A DNA stretch of 64,000 bases from Mycobacterium lepromatosis (GTDB lineage: Bacteria; Actinomycetota; Actinomycetes; Mycobacteriales; Mycobacteriaceae), in NCBI RefSeq assembly GCF_000975265.2, contig NZ_CP083405.1, positions 1,178,001 to 1,242,000 on the forward strand, read 5' to 3'. Positions 21,771-31,788 of this stretch are shown here, piece by piece. Within the stretch, counting starts at the first letter, position 1, and every line of letters starts with the position of its first letter. The position numbers were made by a program, and so were the translations under genes. The notes beneath the pieces were generated by a model, which did no database searches, was not told where the DNA came from, and worked only from the letters and a program-made list of their open reading frames with translations.

Positions 21771-23102
21771 TTATGTCGCTCCCGAGTTGGCGTCCTCGCC
21801 GTCGTCTTCGTTGCGTAGTAACAGCTCCGGATGGTGAGATGTGTTGATTCGTGGTTGGCTGTGGTCGAGTTGGAGTGACGGAATCCATTCGGTGGTCCCG
21901 TCTTTGTGTTTGCGGATGGTCCAGCCTTTCTTGGCCAGCGGGTGGTGGCCACCGCAGCCGAAGACTGGCTGGTTGACATAGGTTGTGCGGCATCGAGTTT
22001 AAGGGGTGACGCTGTGTAGCTGCAGTTCTTGGTGTATGAATAGTAGTTCGCTGTGTCGGGAAGGCGAGTCGCTTGATGTGGTAGAGTACAATGACTTCAG
22101 CTTGTATCGAAACATTGCGAGATAATGGTGGGCATGCCGTGCCAGGTAGATCACGTCGTTCATCAGGATTATTCTCCTGCCGGTGAGTTCCTTGCCACCG
22201 GAGGCGTTCTCCAACTCATTCTAAAGTTGTGGTGACGATCATGGAGTCCGGTAACCCGTTGTGCTGAGCTAGTTTTCCCGACTTCAGCAGGGCGCGCAAC
22301 GCGGTATTGAGCGCGTCGTGGTTGCCGTTGGGCGGGGACTCTGGAATCTTGGGTGATGGATTGTCTAGAGGGTCGGTCGTTGTTGGTAGGTTTGCACATG
22401 CTCAGCGCGGCCAACTTGGCCCACACTGCCTTCATGGTGGCGCGGGCTTCGGAGGTGCGCTAGCGCGCCGCTTTAACATGCCTTCGGCTTGCTGGTGGTC
22501 AGCGTTAAGCGATGTCACGCGTGGTCTTTGTCGCAGTATGTGCTGTCAGGGTTGACGCAATCGGCGATCATGTCGGGCTCGCACGGCGAGTTGTTCGGTC
22601 CGGTATCGGGTGCCGTGCTTAGCCAGATCGGTTTCGTCCTGCTCGCGAGTGACCCAGTCGACCCAGCCGGGCAATTAGTGGTAAAATCTTATTCTCCAAC
22701 TTAGAATTAGACTCTGTGCCGAGTTTATCCAAGCGCTGTTGGTGGCCACGGCGGCCAACAGTTGGGCTTTAACGGTTCACCGCCGGTCAACCTCCGCGGC
22801 GGTCCCAGGTCGGCGACCTCCCGGATACGCCGGGACACCTCGGTAAGGCTGATCAGAGTACATTCGGCGATTGTGTGGTAGCTTGCTTACCTAGTTCTTC
22901 TGGGATAGATTGTCAAGTAGGAGGGGATTGATCAAAGGATGCTCCTATCGCAGTAAATCGAAAGCGCATCTGCTCGCAACGCTTCAACAACTTCAAACCA
23001 TTTGCTAGTGGTCAATGAGTTAACGTTCAGTGTGGTCACGGTATCGAGAGTGTCAAAGGCCGTCGTGATGGCCTCGCTATTGACGACACCACTTGAATTC
23101 AT
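21771..23102 (-). pseudogene. 13E12-repeat family protein remnant
   Basis: Across frames the minus strand gives a nearly full-length member of the mycobacterial REP13E12/HNH-type family. The N-terminus reads SEAITTAFDTLDTVTTLNVN at about 23085. Then come SRRIREVADLGPPRRLTGGE near 22850, [15 protein letters not shown] near 22430, VIYLARHAHHYLAMF near 22150, and the C-terminus GGHHPLAKKGWTIRKHKDG and TTEWIPSLQLDHSQPR near 21970-21850. The HNH cysteine/histidine cluster is broken. The element begins 6 bases after the SRAP stop, exactly where synteny with M. tuberculosis ends, so it may mark a recombination join. Confidence 0.82.
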
Positions 23103-23344
23103 ACTGTGAAACTTCCGGAAGGTCTCGATAAAAAAGCTACTTTAGATACTACTAGAACCACAGTGGCACAAGTGATTTAGCGGCAAGGTCGCTTAAGTCG
23201 ACGTCTTGCCAGGTTAACCCGCACTGAGGCTAAGAGCGGCGCCATGAGTCCAGGTAGGTAAGCAAAATGCACGTAACTGCCTAGAGTTGGCAGGGAAGAT
23301 TAAGCATTGCTTCGTAGTGGAGCGAGGACTAATGATCCGGTGGT

Positions 23345-24800
23345 AGGAGCCTATTGCTTGGCAGCGTGACCCGTAGCCGATTCTGCGGATTCATCGACTG
23401 GTCCTGGTTGTAGCTACCGATTTCCATTAGGAAAAATCGATTTCGCTGGTGAATTTGTTGTCGTTTAGCCCGTATTTTGGCGAGCATGGCGAGACGGTGT
23501 CGTGGCCACCGTTGCATGTTTCGTTTGCCGAATAGGACATGGGTTGGGCCGTGTTCACCCGGTTCCCTGCTCATTGGGGCTAAGGCATAGCAGCATAGCG
23601 TTACTTCACCGGCTTTCGCGAGTCCGTAACCGTCGTAGTGGAATTCCATACGTGCCTGGTCCTTACCCGCAGCGATCGGTTTGTCGACATCCACCATGTA
23701 ATAATTGATGCTCAGGAAGTTATAGCATTACCTCAGCCTGCTTTCGTGCGCATGCAATGCCCGCTCGTCACGAGGCCACCCGGGGTGATGGTCACTCCAG
23801 TTGACACCGGCTTCGGGCACGGTGATATGGGCGGTTACCGCGTACGATATTGTTCTTGAGCACCAACTACAGTTTTAGCTGACTTGCCACACCCGGAAAC
23901 ATCAGTTGGCGATTGCCGCGGATCAGCTAGAGGAGTCCGGCGATGTTGGGATTGAATCGCCGGAAAAACGGTCATCGAGCGACAGTATGGTGTATTTCAC
24001 TGCCCTGATGAGCCACAGCCTTTGCAGCTGCGCCAACATTTCTGGATTTTCTTTGGCAATATCATGGACTTGGGTCTAGTCGTCAGTTCCGTAGAGTTCC
24101 CGCTCATCCTAGTCGAAAGCCGGAACGTCTAGCAGCCACGGTGTGCAGTGCTTTAGTTGCCGCTATCTTGCCTCGGTAGTAGATGCCCTGGTTGCCTAGG
24201 AATTCGAAATATTTATATTGCAGATCGTGATTCTCGGCCGCATTGGCCTTTATCGGTAGTCCCGTTGGTTCAGTGCACAATTATCCCGTTGCAGGTGCTG
24301 CCCCCAATGCGAAGCGATTTGCTTGGTCCACTGATACGGAGTGCACAACGCGTGTGCCCAGTCCATGGCGTAGTGGTTATAGGCGTGTGGCGTTTCGAAG
24401 GTGTTGATCTTGCTCCGAGAAATCGGCGCTTTCGATGCTACCTTAGCCCGTTCAGTGTGGTTTCTGCTCGTTGAAGCAGCCAACCGGGGTGCCTTTGGCG
24501 GAGGCGCCGTTGTCGTCGATGATGATGATGAAGGTGTTGTCAGGGATGTCAATTTCCTCGATCGCGTCGACCAAACGACCTACCTCGTGGTCGGTTTGTT
24601 CCAGGAAGCCTGGTGCAGATCTTCATCTGCCGGGGCCAGTACCGGTTTCAACTCGACGGGCATATCGTCTCAGGCAGGAAGCGCCTTTGGCTCCGAGTCA
24701 ATTCCGCATAGCGAGTTGCATACCGACAGCAGCAATCCGGGACTCCTTCCGCCCGAGCAACATCTACCGATCATGACGCTGCGTGATGAGCTCGCCTACG
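23345..24800 (-). pseudogene. arylsulfatase remnant (AtsD/AtsA-like)
   Basis: Minus-strand fragments reassemble the second half of a large mycobacterial arylsulfatase. They are HEVGRLVDAIEEIDIPDNTF near 24600, DDNGASAEGTPVGCFNE, FETPHAYNHYAMDWAHALCT, and PYQWTKQIASHWG. Toward 23700 they continue with YKYFEFLGNQGIYYRGK, IRGNRQLMFPG and ARMEFHYDGYGLAKAGEVTL. The N-terminal half with the formylglycine cysteine motif (CSPTRA type) is absent. Frameshifts are numerous. The gene is out of place relative to M. tuberculosis order, as part of the 21.8-34.9 kb block. Confidence 0.82.
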
Positions 24801-24942
24801 CCGATTAGCCTAGTCTTTTGCTCTGGGGCGGCACTGACCGCGTCAAGTGGACTTCAGTATCGAAGACAGACGGAAGTGGCAGGGTAGACAAGGTTTGTCG
24901 CACTACCCGTCGCGCATCCCCATCCATGCATGCCGTGACCGG

Positions 24943-26080
24943 TTATCCGACTGTCATGGGGCGTGCCATAATGGTAGGGCGGAACTCGTATCGTGGAAGT
25001 CGCGTCGCCCTGCCCACCCCGGGTGGCGCCTGTTGCCCCGTAGGCATCCCGATGATGTCGGCCGGCCTCGCTGGCCCAGCCATTGGGGCGACACCCAGGG
25101 GTAACTTGCAGCTCCACGCCGCGGTCCATCGCCGGAGTGGCTGCGTCTCAGCTTAGCGGCACCGACAGCATCCCCAGAGTAGTGGCCTTATCTAGGCCCG
25201 CCGACACTGCGCCGGCCCCGGTTGCCCACGGCTGCGGACTCCGGTGCACCAACTCCAGAACTAGGACCCCCCCCAAAGCCTGGCCACTGGGGGCGTCAGC
25301 TTAGCCACAGTACTGATAGACGCCATGCACGTACCTACACAACCAATGAATCCATCGCGACAAATGTTGTTATGTCGATCTCGAGTTGCAGGAGTGTCCC
25401 TATTGCCCATCGAAGCAGATTGGGCGACGCAAGCTATTGCAGCGCTTGGGGTACCAGGACATCACCCTCTACTCTTGGGCATGCATTCGTCTGTGCATGA
25501 GTTCTGGTCGACCCGTTGGCCTCCTGGAAGACTATCCGGCTAACCCGGCAGAGCTGGCCGGTCGGTGGTGGGGTGACGGTGGCAATTTCACTGCGGTGGC
25601 CGAAACGTCGGCGTAGCCATACATGCGTAGCGACATCCTGTTCCCACATCTTGGCGTAATGTGCTTCGGTGGATGCGATCGTGCGGGTGTTTTGACCTAG
25701 GATTTTGGTTGCTTCAACGAAGCCAACTCGACACGGTTGGCCGCGATCACCACCGGCGGGGAAACTGTAGCGGCGAAAGCCGCCTCAAAGGCTGCCCCGG
25801 CGGCCTTGGCCTGGGCGCCCGCTTGCGCAGCCTGGGTAGTGGTGCTGATTATCCACGCTGTAATAGACGCTGACGACGAATGTCCATCGATATTGAACGG
25901 CCCCTGTCACGGCCACGCCGGCTAGCGCAGCGGTCACAGCGACGTAGGTGGCTACCGTCGAAGTGCAATTCGGTGGCAATTCGACCCAGACTGCTATGGC
26001 CGCCACCACCGGTCTGGAATCTAGGCCAGTATGCATTCTGGCGGAGTTGATTTCCGTAGGTAACACTGCGAGAAATCCAT
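24943..26080 (-). pseudogene. PPE-family protein remnant
   Basis: The minus-strand start at 26080 reads MDFSQC, then one frameshift later LPTEINSARMHTG and PVVAAIAVWVELPP, the PPE N-terminal domain. The mid-region [20 protein letters not shown] and KMWEQDVATHVW near 25700-25620 is the conserved PPE segment. The C-terminus reads RYEFRPTIMARPMTVG and a stop at 24943, typical of PPE proteins ending in RPxxMARPPxxG. A GLDKATTLGMLSVP segment near 25190 is the GxxxSVPxxW-type motif. Many frame changes; no functional product. Confidence 0.82.
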
Positions 26081-26120
26081 GAACTGCTTCGTTGGCTTTC
26101 AGGGGTGCTGCCGGTAATTA

Positions 26121-26222
26121 ATGAATCGCCGCTTCCTGGGCGCTGATCGCATAGCCGATGCCTTGTCAGTTGTCGACTGCCCTGGTCAGTATTTCTGGTG
26201 TTGTAATCACGAAGGAGGCGGA
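26121..26222 (-). pseudogene. PE-family N-terminal remnant, upstream partner of the PPE remnant
   Basis: The minus strand reads ASFVITTPEILTRAVDN, one stop, then QGIGYAISAQEAAIH. This is the PE signature (MSFVITTPEALxAAAxxLxGIGxxIxxANAAA). Only about 33 codons are recognisable. It lies directly upstream of the PPE remnant in the same direction, the arrangement of co-secreted PE-PPE pairs that are exported by type VII systems. Confidence 0.7.
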
Positions 26223-27944
26223 ATTCTACTTGATGAATCAGGCGGATGTCGGTTATCAGGCTGGTGTGTGGTCACGCACGAAAAAGCTTGTAGAGCCGTG
26301 TAATCCAATGAATACGGTGCAGTGGCAATCATATATCTGGGAACCATCCTTGATGGAGTCGGACTCCAATCAAGTTGTGCATCATGGCGATAGAAGGATT
26401 TTCCGCGCGGGACGGTGCTGACGTCATTGACTCAGTTCGCAATCAGCAGTGCATCGTCGAATAAGACGAGCGATCGCAACGGGGTTAGTGGTAAAGCTAA
26501 CAGTTGGTATGCGTGGATCCACATGACCAGGGGGCCACTGGGATAGGACGATTCCTATCCGTTGACTGGCTAGAACCAGGGATGAAGCTGCCTCCATCAA
26601 ATGACGGAGGCAGCTGATCCAGGCTGCAGTGCTTGGCGTTATCGGCGATGCTGTTGTTTCTGCTAGGCATCACAACCCTCATTACGCTGATAGCCGCGGG
26701 TACGGCTATGGCTGGAATGTGATACCAGGTCGCCGTTTGCCCCCGCAGGTGTATATCGATATTGACTGCCCCGGTATATCGGGACGAGACAGTAATCGGA
26801 GATTTAGTCCGTCGCCCTGCCGCATCGAACTATCCAATCGACCGGCTAGACGGTGCTGCTGCTCGAGCGTAGTGACACCATCACGCAGCGGATCTATTAG
26901 GAACGCGCCTTCCTCCACCTCGCATGCGCATCATGCAGCTGCCGCCGGGCGCTCTGCGGACTAAGCGCACTCCTGCAAGCCGGCCTGCTGTTGGCCCGCG
27001 GGGACCTGCTGTTTAGTATAACAGCTCACAGGTAGGTGTGCACCCGACTTTCCCGCATAGTTGGCTTATGACGACTGGGTTTATCTGTGCGATTCCCTAG
27101 GAGCTTGCGCATCTACGCCGTATATTTTGCCATGTTCAAAACCAACGGGTGGCCCAGGCTACCTTCGATATTGATTAGTTCGATGAGCATCAGGTAATAC
27201 TCACTAGAAGGGGCATCGACAAAGTCAACATGGCATTAACTGTCAAGCTCCTAGTCGACCGTGTAATATGGTATCACTCCGGGCTGATCGAAAGCCAGAG
27301 GTTGGATGTCCACCAAGATGGATGTGTCCCTTTATATTAATCCGACTGAACGGCGGAGGTGTCCGGTCGGCTGCGACTTGATGGGCTGTGTCAGGCACTG
27401 CTTATAAAGATTTCATCCTGTGTCGGTACTGCTACGTGTTGCTAGTGGTCACAGCCAGCTATCATGAATGACTTACGACACCATTCTAAGCGGTGACCAG
27501 TCCTGCAGTACGACTGGTTACCCGTGGCGCACTGCAACGCAAATTTGGCCGGATTGGCGATCGGAATGGAAAGCGGTGCACTAGCTCCAGTCGGCGATTC
27601 CTGCAGGATACCTTGGCTTAACATCCGTTTCCTATTAAACTTTGTTGGTTGCGCTTCCCAGTTCGACTTCGTGGCGTTTGTCGATTAAGTCGTCGTTGGT
27701 TCGGTTGCTATTTGGCGGTATTTGCTGCCAGTGTTGTAATCCAACACTGGCAGCGCTCTTCAAACTGACATGTTCGTGGCGGTTAACCAGCAGGTTTGCA
27801 GTAAAGTCCCTCGCGGCCTAGCCGCGCTCGAAGGAAACTATCAATCCTTCACACGCTCGTGTCATTCTGTCGTAGAATAATGATTCCGCCTACTAAACCA
27901 TACATTCTTTCGGAACCTATTGAGGTAAAATTTATCTACATTCA
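26223..27944. other. long decayed stretch with no assignable gene
   Basis: About 1.7 kb with only short open frames and no convincing homology in any frame. A 60-codon minus-strand frame (27442-27624, with GASAPLSIPIANPAKFALQC) looks protein-like but I cannot place it. The one structured item is the inverted repeat at 27724-27754. Confidence 0.4.
27724..27754. repeat. perfect 13-bp inverted repeat
   Basis: GCTGCCAGTGTTG (27724-27736) is followed by a 5-base TAATC loop and the exact reverse complement CAACACTGGCAGC (27742-27754). The RNA would form a strong hairpin. No T-run follows on either strand, so it is not a classical terminator. It stands alone in decayed sequence. Confidence 0.75.
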
Positions 27945-28215
27945 TGGTATGCGAAAGAAGTCATATATCACGGTGACTGAATTGCTTGATTGGGCTCAAT
28001 TCCTGCCACTATACCCCTCCCAGGGTGGCTGGCTTAGGAAAACATGGTGCAGCGAATTGGAAATCAGCCAATAGGCGCTGCCTGACGAATACGCGTGGTC
28101 TACGCAGTGCCGGAATAGCGATTCTGTTCCTGCTGACGCCAGGTCAACCGTTTGCCTGGCATAAGGTGCGTAGCGCTGAAACTATAGTTCTTCTACCGTG
28201 GTAGCCACTCTCACT
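27945..28215 (+). pseudogene. cupin_5/DUF985-like protein remnant
   Basis: Two plus-strand frames join into the N-terminal half of a DUF985-type cupin. TVTELLDWAQFLPLYPSQGG with WLRKTWCSE at 27970-28060 corresponds to the family LxxHPEGGWFRETW segment. TRGLRSAGIAILFLLTPGQP with FAWHKVRSAE at 28100-28190 corresponds to RSAGTAIYFLLxxGxxSAWHRVxSDE. The rest is absent. The assignment rests on recalled family pattern only. Confidence 0.5.
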
Positions 28216-28829
28216 GGACGTAGGGGACAAAAGTGTACTGCCACAAACACATGTTATGGATAACGATGTCCATGCTGCGCAGCGCTCGCAACTGTAGTTC
28301 TGCTTGTCTATTGGCAACGTTCCCGACCCCGTGACGACAAACGCGTCTTCGTTGCTGTTTGGTAGTACCTGGCTTCGATTTTACTCACTTCACCATGCCA
28401 TCTTCGTTAACTGATTTCGCTTGTTCTACACTAAGATTAGTTGCTTACTGGGGCTTGTTGTTGTTCTGAGAAGTCAGCCAGGACTTCCTGCATGGGGGTG
28501 GACACCATGGTAAGGCTATCCCGCAAAAGATGGTCAATCGGATAATGATATGGTAAACTATGCATAGCTGGGCGCTGAATATGCCGCGTGCCAACTTTAT
28601 CCATTTTCCGATCGCTTTCAGCAAACGTTCTGAGGATGAGGACGACGTTAAGATATTTACCAACCGACCGCAGAACTCGACGAGTTTGAACGCATCGCCA
28701 TGCCAGCAGCGCGGGATCTGGGGCATTGGTGGTTCGCTGCCGAAACAGCACTACTGTAGCGAAGGCCAAAATTGGTGTTTGGCGGGCGTGACGCTATCGC
28801 GGAAAACTGCCTGCTGGTTTTCGCATTGG
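28216..28829. other. decayed stretch, unassigned
   Basis: Overlapping short open frames on the minus strand (for example 28437-28769) include KLVEFCGRLVNIL and YHYPIDHLLRDSLTMVSTPM, which look like former coding sequence continuing after the oxidoreductase remnant. I cannot name a family. Confidence 0.35.
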
Positions 28830-29720
28830 CTTTTATGTGCCGTGTCAGGGCCTTGAGCGTGCTTTTGATGGTATTAGCGCCGCACATCCCATGGCCCCGT
28901 TGGGAAAGCTGCGAAGCAGATAGACATGTCTGATATTCATCATATCCTACGGCTACGGCGACCAGGTGATTCGTGTAACGAATATCGGCTGGCTAGTGTT
29001 CCTTGACGCCGGTCATGGTTGTGTCGCTCACGTAGTTATTGTAGCCAGTAAGCTGCGTCCCTGACCGGACTGTGTAGCCGACGATGCGTGTTCCCGGAAA
29101 CTGGTTGCGAATCGCTCGATCTGGGGCAATGATTGCCTCGGTTGCATTGCCGGTGTAGATGCTCGGGACGTGTGCGTAGCTCTACATCGGATGAGCGTTG
29201 CCCCACCGAGCGTTGCGGATCGGCCGGGTATTGCTGCCCAATGGGCAGCGGAACCTGCTGAAGGCAGCTGAAACTCGATGCAGAAGACGTTCTCCTAGAA
29301 TGTTGGCGACCGTGCATGGGGCCAGATCGAGCATCGTGACGTCTGCTATTAGCAGCTCCGATGGTGTCTTGACCCGGACCCCGGTCGCGATTTTGCCGCC
29401 CAGGTAAATCAGCAGCGCCACCATCGCGTTGGTGATCTCCTGCGATTCACCTTCGGCTATCACTCAACCGTGCCGGTGACCGGCTGTGATGATGCCCATT
29501 CCGGCAGCTGAGGTCATCGGATAGTGAAGTTGCCGGGAGGCATGCACCGGCAACCTCCAAATAGCGCTCGCTCCTGCTCGGTGCGAACCAGCTGGGCGAA
29601 TGTCGATACCGTGAAGCACAGTAGGTGCATCAAACTAGGCCGGCATCAGCGGATGACGCGGGAACCGTAGCAGCCGGTTGCGTGATGATGTCCGACCGAG
29701 TGTGACTTGGAGGCTCTGGC
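28830..29720 (-). pseudogene. phytoene-dehydrogenase-like FAD oxidoreductase remnant
   Basis: The minus strand gives a run of family-like blocks in changing frames. They are RTEQERALFGGC near 29570, ESQEITNAMVALLIYLGGKI near 29455, GVRVKTPSELLIADVTMLDL, SYAHVPSIYTGNATEAIIAP near 29180, IVGYTVRSGTQLTGYNNYVS, and the C-terminal HGMCGANTIKSTLKAL near 28890. These parallel the GGSQAITDAMVALLxxLGGxI, WSYAHVPxGYTGDATEAI and GVHGMCGxxAARSAL motifs of mycobacterial CrtI-like oxidoreductases. The N-terminal Rossmann dinucleotide motif is missing. The identity of the paralogue is uncertain. Confidence 0.72.
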
Positions 29721-30680
29721 TCGGCCGGGTCGACGGCCGTGGCAAGCTCGTTAGGCCTGCCGCCTATCATCGGCGCGGTACTCAGTCAGCGCTCCGTGAT
29801 CGCTTAACTCACCGGTTGCAGTCCGGTATTGTTCGCTACGACTGTGCGCGATGCAAAATTGTATTTTCTCAGGAATTTTCTTTACATTGATTTTGGTTAC
29901 TTATATTGGAATGATAACTATCTAATAGACCGTTTATTATGTCCATAAACTAGTTTGGTTACAATGCGTTGTAATTGCTATTTAGCACTGGCTTACTGGT
30001 AGTGTAATTCGATTCCATGGTGCTAAGCGGATCAGAAAATACACTGCTGGTAGCAGGTGTTCTTCTAGTATCTACTTGATGGATTAAGAAATTTTCTATG
30101 TGTTCGCCATATTAGGAACTTATGTCATCTACACAATGAAATTGTTTATATTATATAGGCAACATTGTATCATTGGTGTTGGGATTCTTTGCTTCCGCAA
30201 CCACCTCGAGTTGATCATACTGTTGGCCTTGTGGATAGGCATAGGTTAGCTATTTTGTGGGATGACCATCCTTATCGCGACGCTATTTTCGACCATATGT
30301 CCGCACGCGGTTGGCGGGCGTTCTCCAGCTTGACTAATAGGTGATCTGCGGTGGAAGTTATGATTACCTCCCTCCTCTAAATTCGATCGCGATCCTGCCC
30401 CATGGTCGCCCGCTGCTGGCTGATCGTGATCGGCATCATGGACGTACGTACCGCCTTCCAGGTTGGCTGGCCTACTCAAGGTGTGATCCCGCGACGAACC
30501 GACTCAGGTCGATAGGAGACTCTTGGATTCGTGGGCGGGGCGTTTCAAGGCGCGAGTTGAAGACTTGGCGGTCGACACGGAGGTCTTCCCGCCGTGATTA
30601 CGGGTTGCAGTCATCGATGGTTGATTTCAGCTTTGTAGCTGATGTTGTTAGGAGATAACCCAGTTCGTGCCGGTGCAGTG
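29721..30680. other. AT-rich decayed stretch, no assignable gene
   Basis: Between about 29870 and 30200 the sequence is strikingly AT-rich for this genome, with runs such as TTGTTTATATTATATAGG near 30140. The remainder has only short open frames; a plus-strand LWDDHPYRDAIFDHMSARGW near 30258 looks protein-like but is not placed. Confidence 0.4.
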
Positions 30681-30689
30681 GGGCCTCAG

Positions 30690-30885
30690 GGGAGTCAGTC
30701 GGTGTGGGTTGGGCACGGTGGCTCGGTGCTGTAGCCAGTGGTCGTTTTTTTGTGGTGTTGTTGTGGTGGTGAAGGCGGTAATTTTCGCGGGTAAGTCGGG
30801 CAATAGCACGTTCGACTATGGACCGGTGCTTGGCGTGTAATCAGTCAGCTAATCCGGTCTCGTGCAGTTTGCCGGGTGGTGCGTA
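30690..30885 (-). pseudogene. possible transposase C-terminal fragment
   Basis: The minus strand reads RGYAPPGKLHETGLAD, a stop, then LHAKHRSIVERAIARLTREN and YRL. The H-x-x-IVERAIARL pattern resembles the end of DDE transposases (..RxxVERAIGRLK..). It is very short and has no visible terminal inverted repeats, so this is a weak call. Confidence 0.3.
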
Positions 30886-31204
30886 GCCGCGCGTTATGAG
30901 GACCGACTAGTGGGGCTTCTGCTGGTGCATCGGGTCGGCGCTGAGCAGGTACTCGACACAGATAAACAGAGTAAGGAGCAGGATAGATAGGCAGGCGACA
31001 GTATGAACGTGGAGGAGTGCACTGATCAGACGGGTAACGCTACCGAGCGGGTTCGTTGCCTCATGCCTTGAAGAAGCAATACCTCTTGTACGAGGTCTTT
31101 TCTGCTTTACAGGTTCCGGAGGATCTTCGGAGGTAATGTGGCCAGGAGAGCGGGCCGTAAGTGGCGCAGAGATACCAACGAATGGCCATGCGTTCGCGTT
31201 CAGC

Positions 31205-31560
31205 TACTCTTTCTTGCCACCACGGCCATGAATTCCGTCTTGATCCCGCGCATAATTTCCGCACTGATCATTCTGTCCGAAAGCATCCACATTGGGGCGT
31301 CAGCCGGGTGGAAGGTGCGCATGCGATATGACGCTCCGCCGCCGTGTCCCCAACCTATAGCACCCGTTTGTCACTGAGGTCCACCTGATGTGACGTAGGC
31401 GGTAGAGAGGGATACAGGTCCGGTTGGGCTCGTCTGAGGCCGTCAACGTCACCTTCATTAGCGGATCCTCCTCGTAGTCTCAGGTTAGGAACACAGTATC
31501 TTGAGTGCCGAATTGGCGGGTGTTGTACGGGTAGTTAGATCGCAGATACATCCATACATA
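31205..31560 (-). pseudogene. unidentified degraded gene downstream of the EccA/EspI-like fusion gene
   Basis: Three readable minus-strand blocks in successive frames suggest one former protein. They are VDAYVWMYLRSNYPYNTRQF with GTQDTVFLT, then DYEEDPLMKVTLTASDEPNR, then PTGPVSLSTAYVTSGGP, TGAIGWGHGGGASYRMRTFH, and MLSDRMISAEIMRGIKTEFM with a stop near 31205. An AGGAGG at 31465-31470 precedes ATG 31459 (MKVTLTASDE), but that frame closes quickly. I do not recognise the family. It is on the same strand as the fusion gene, about 230 bases after its stop. Confidence 0.4.
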
Positions 31561-31788
31561 GGCGTCCACGCGATCCACTGGATATTTACCCGTCTGTTCT
31601 TCACCCCTTGGCGCCACATGCTCATTATTTCCTTCTCTTTCTTGTTAACCCAGGCTTCTATCCGATCCGAAACATCAACTCCAGAATTTAGTTATCCAAC
31701 TCGTAACAATTCTTTGTCTTTGGCTTTCCGGTTGCTAGATCGTTCTCGGGTACGTGCATGAGCTCGTGGCAGCATGTACTCGTCAAGC

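Noticed and set aside
30240..30660. Plus-strand open frames with LWDDHPYRDAIFDHMSARGW
   Set aside because: Protein-like composition but no family match I can support and no start signal.
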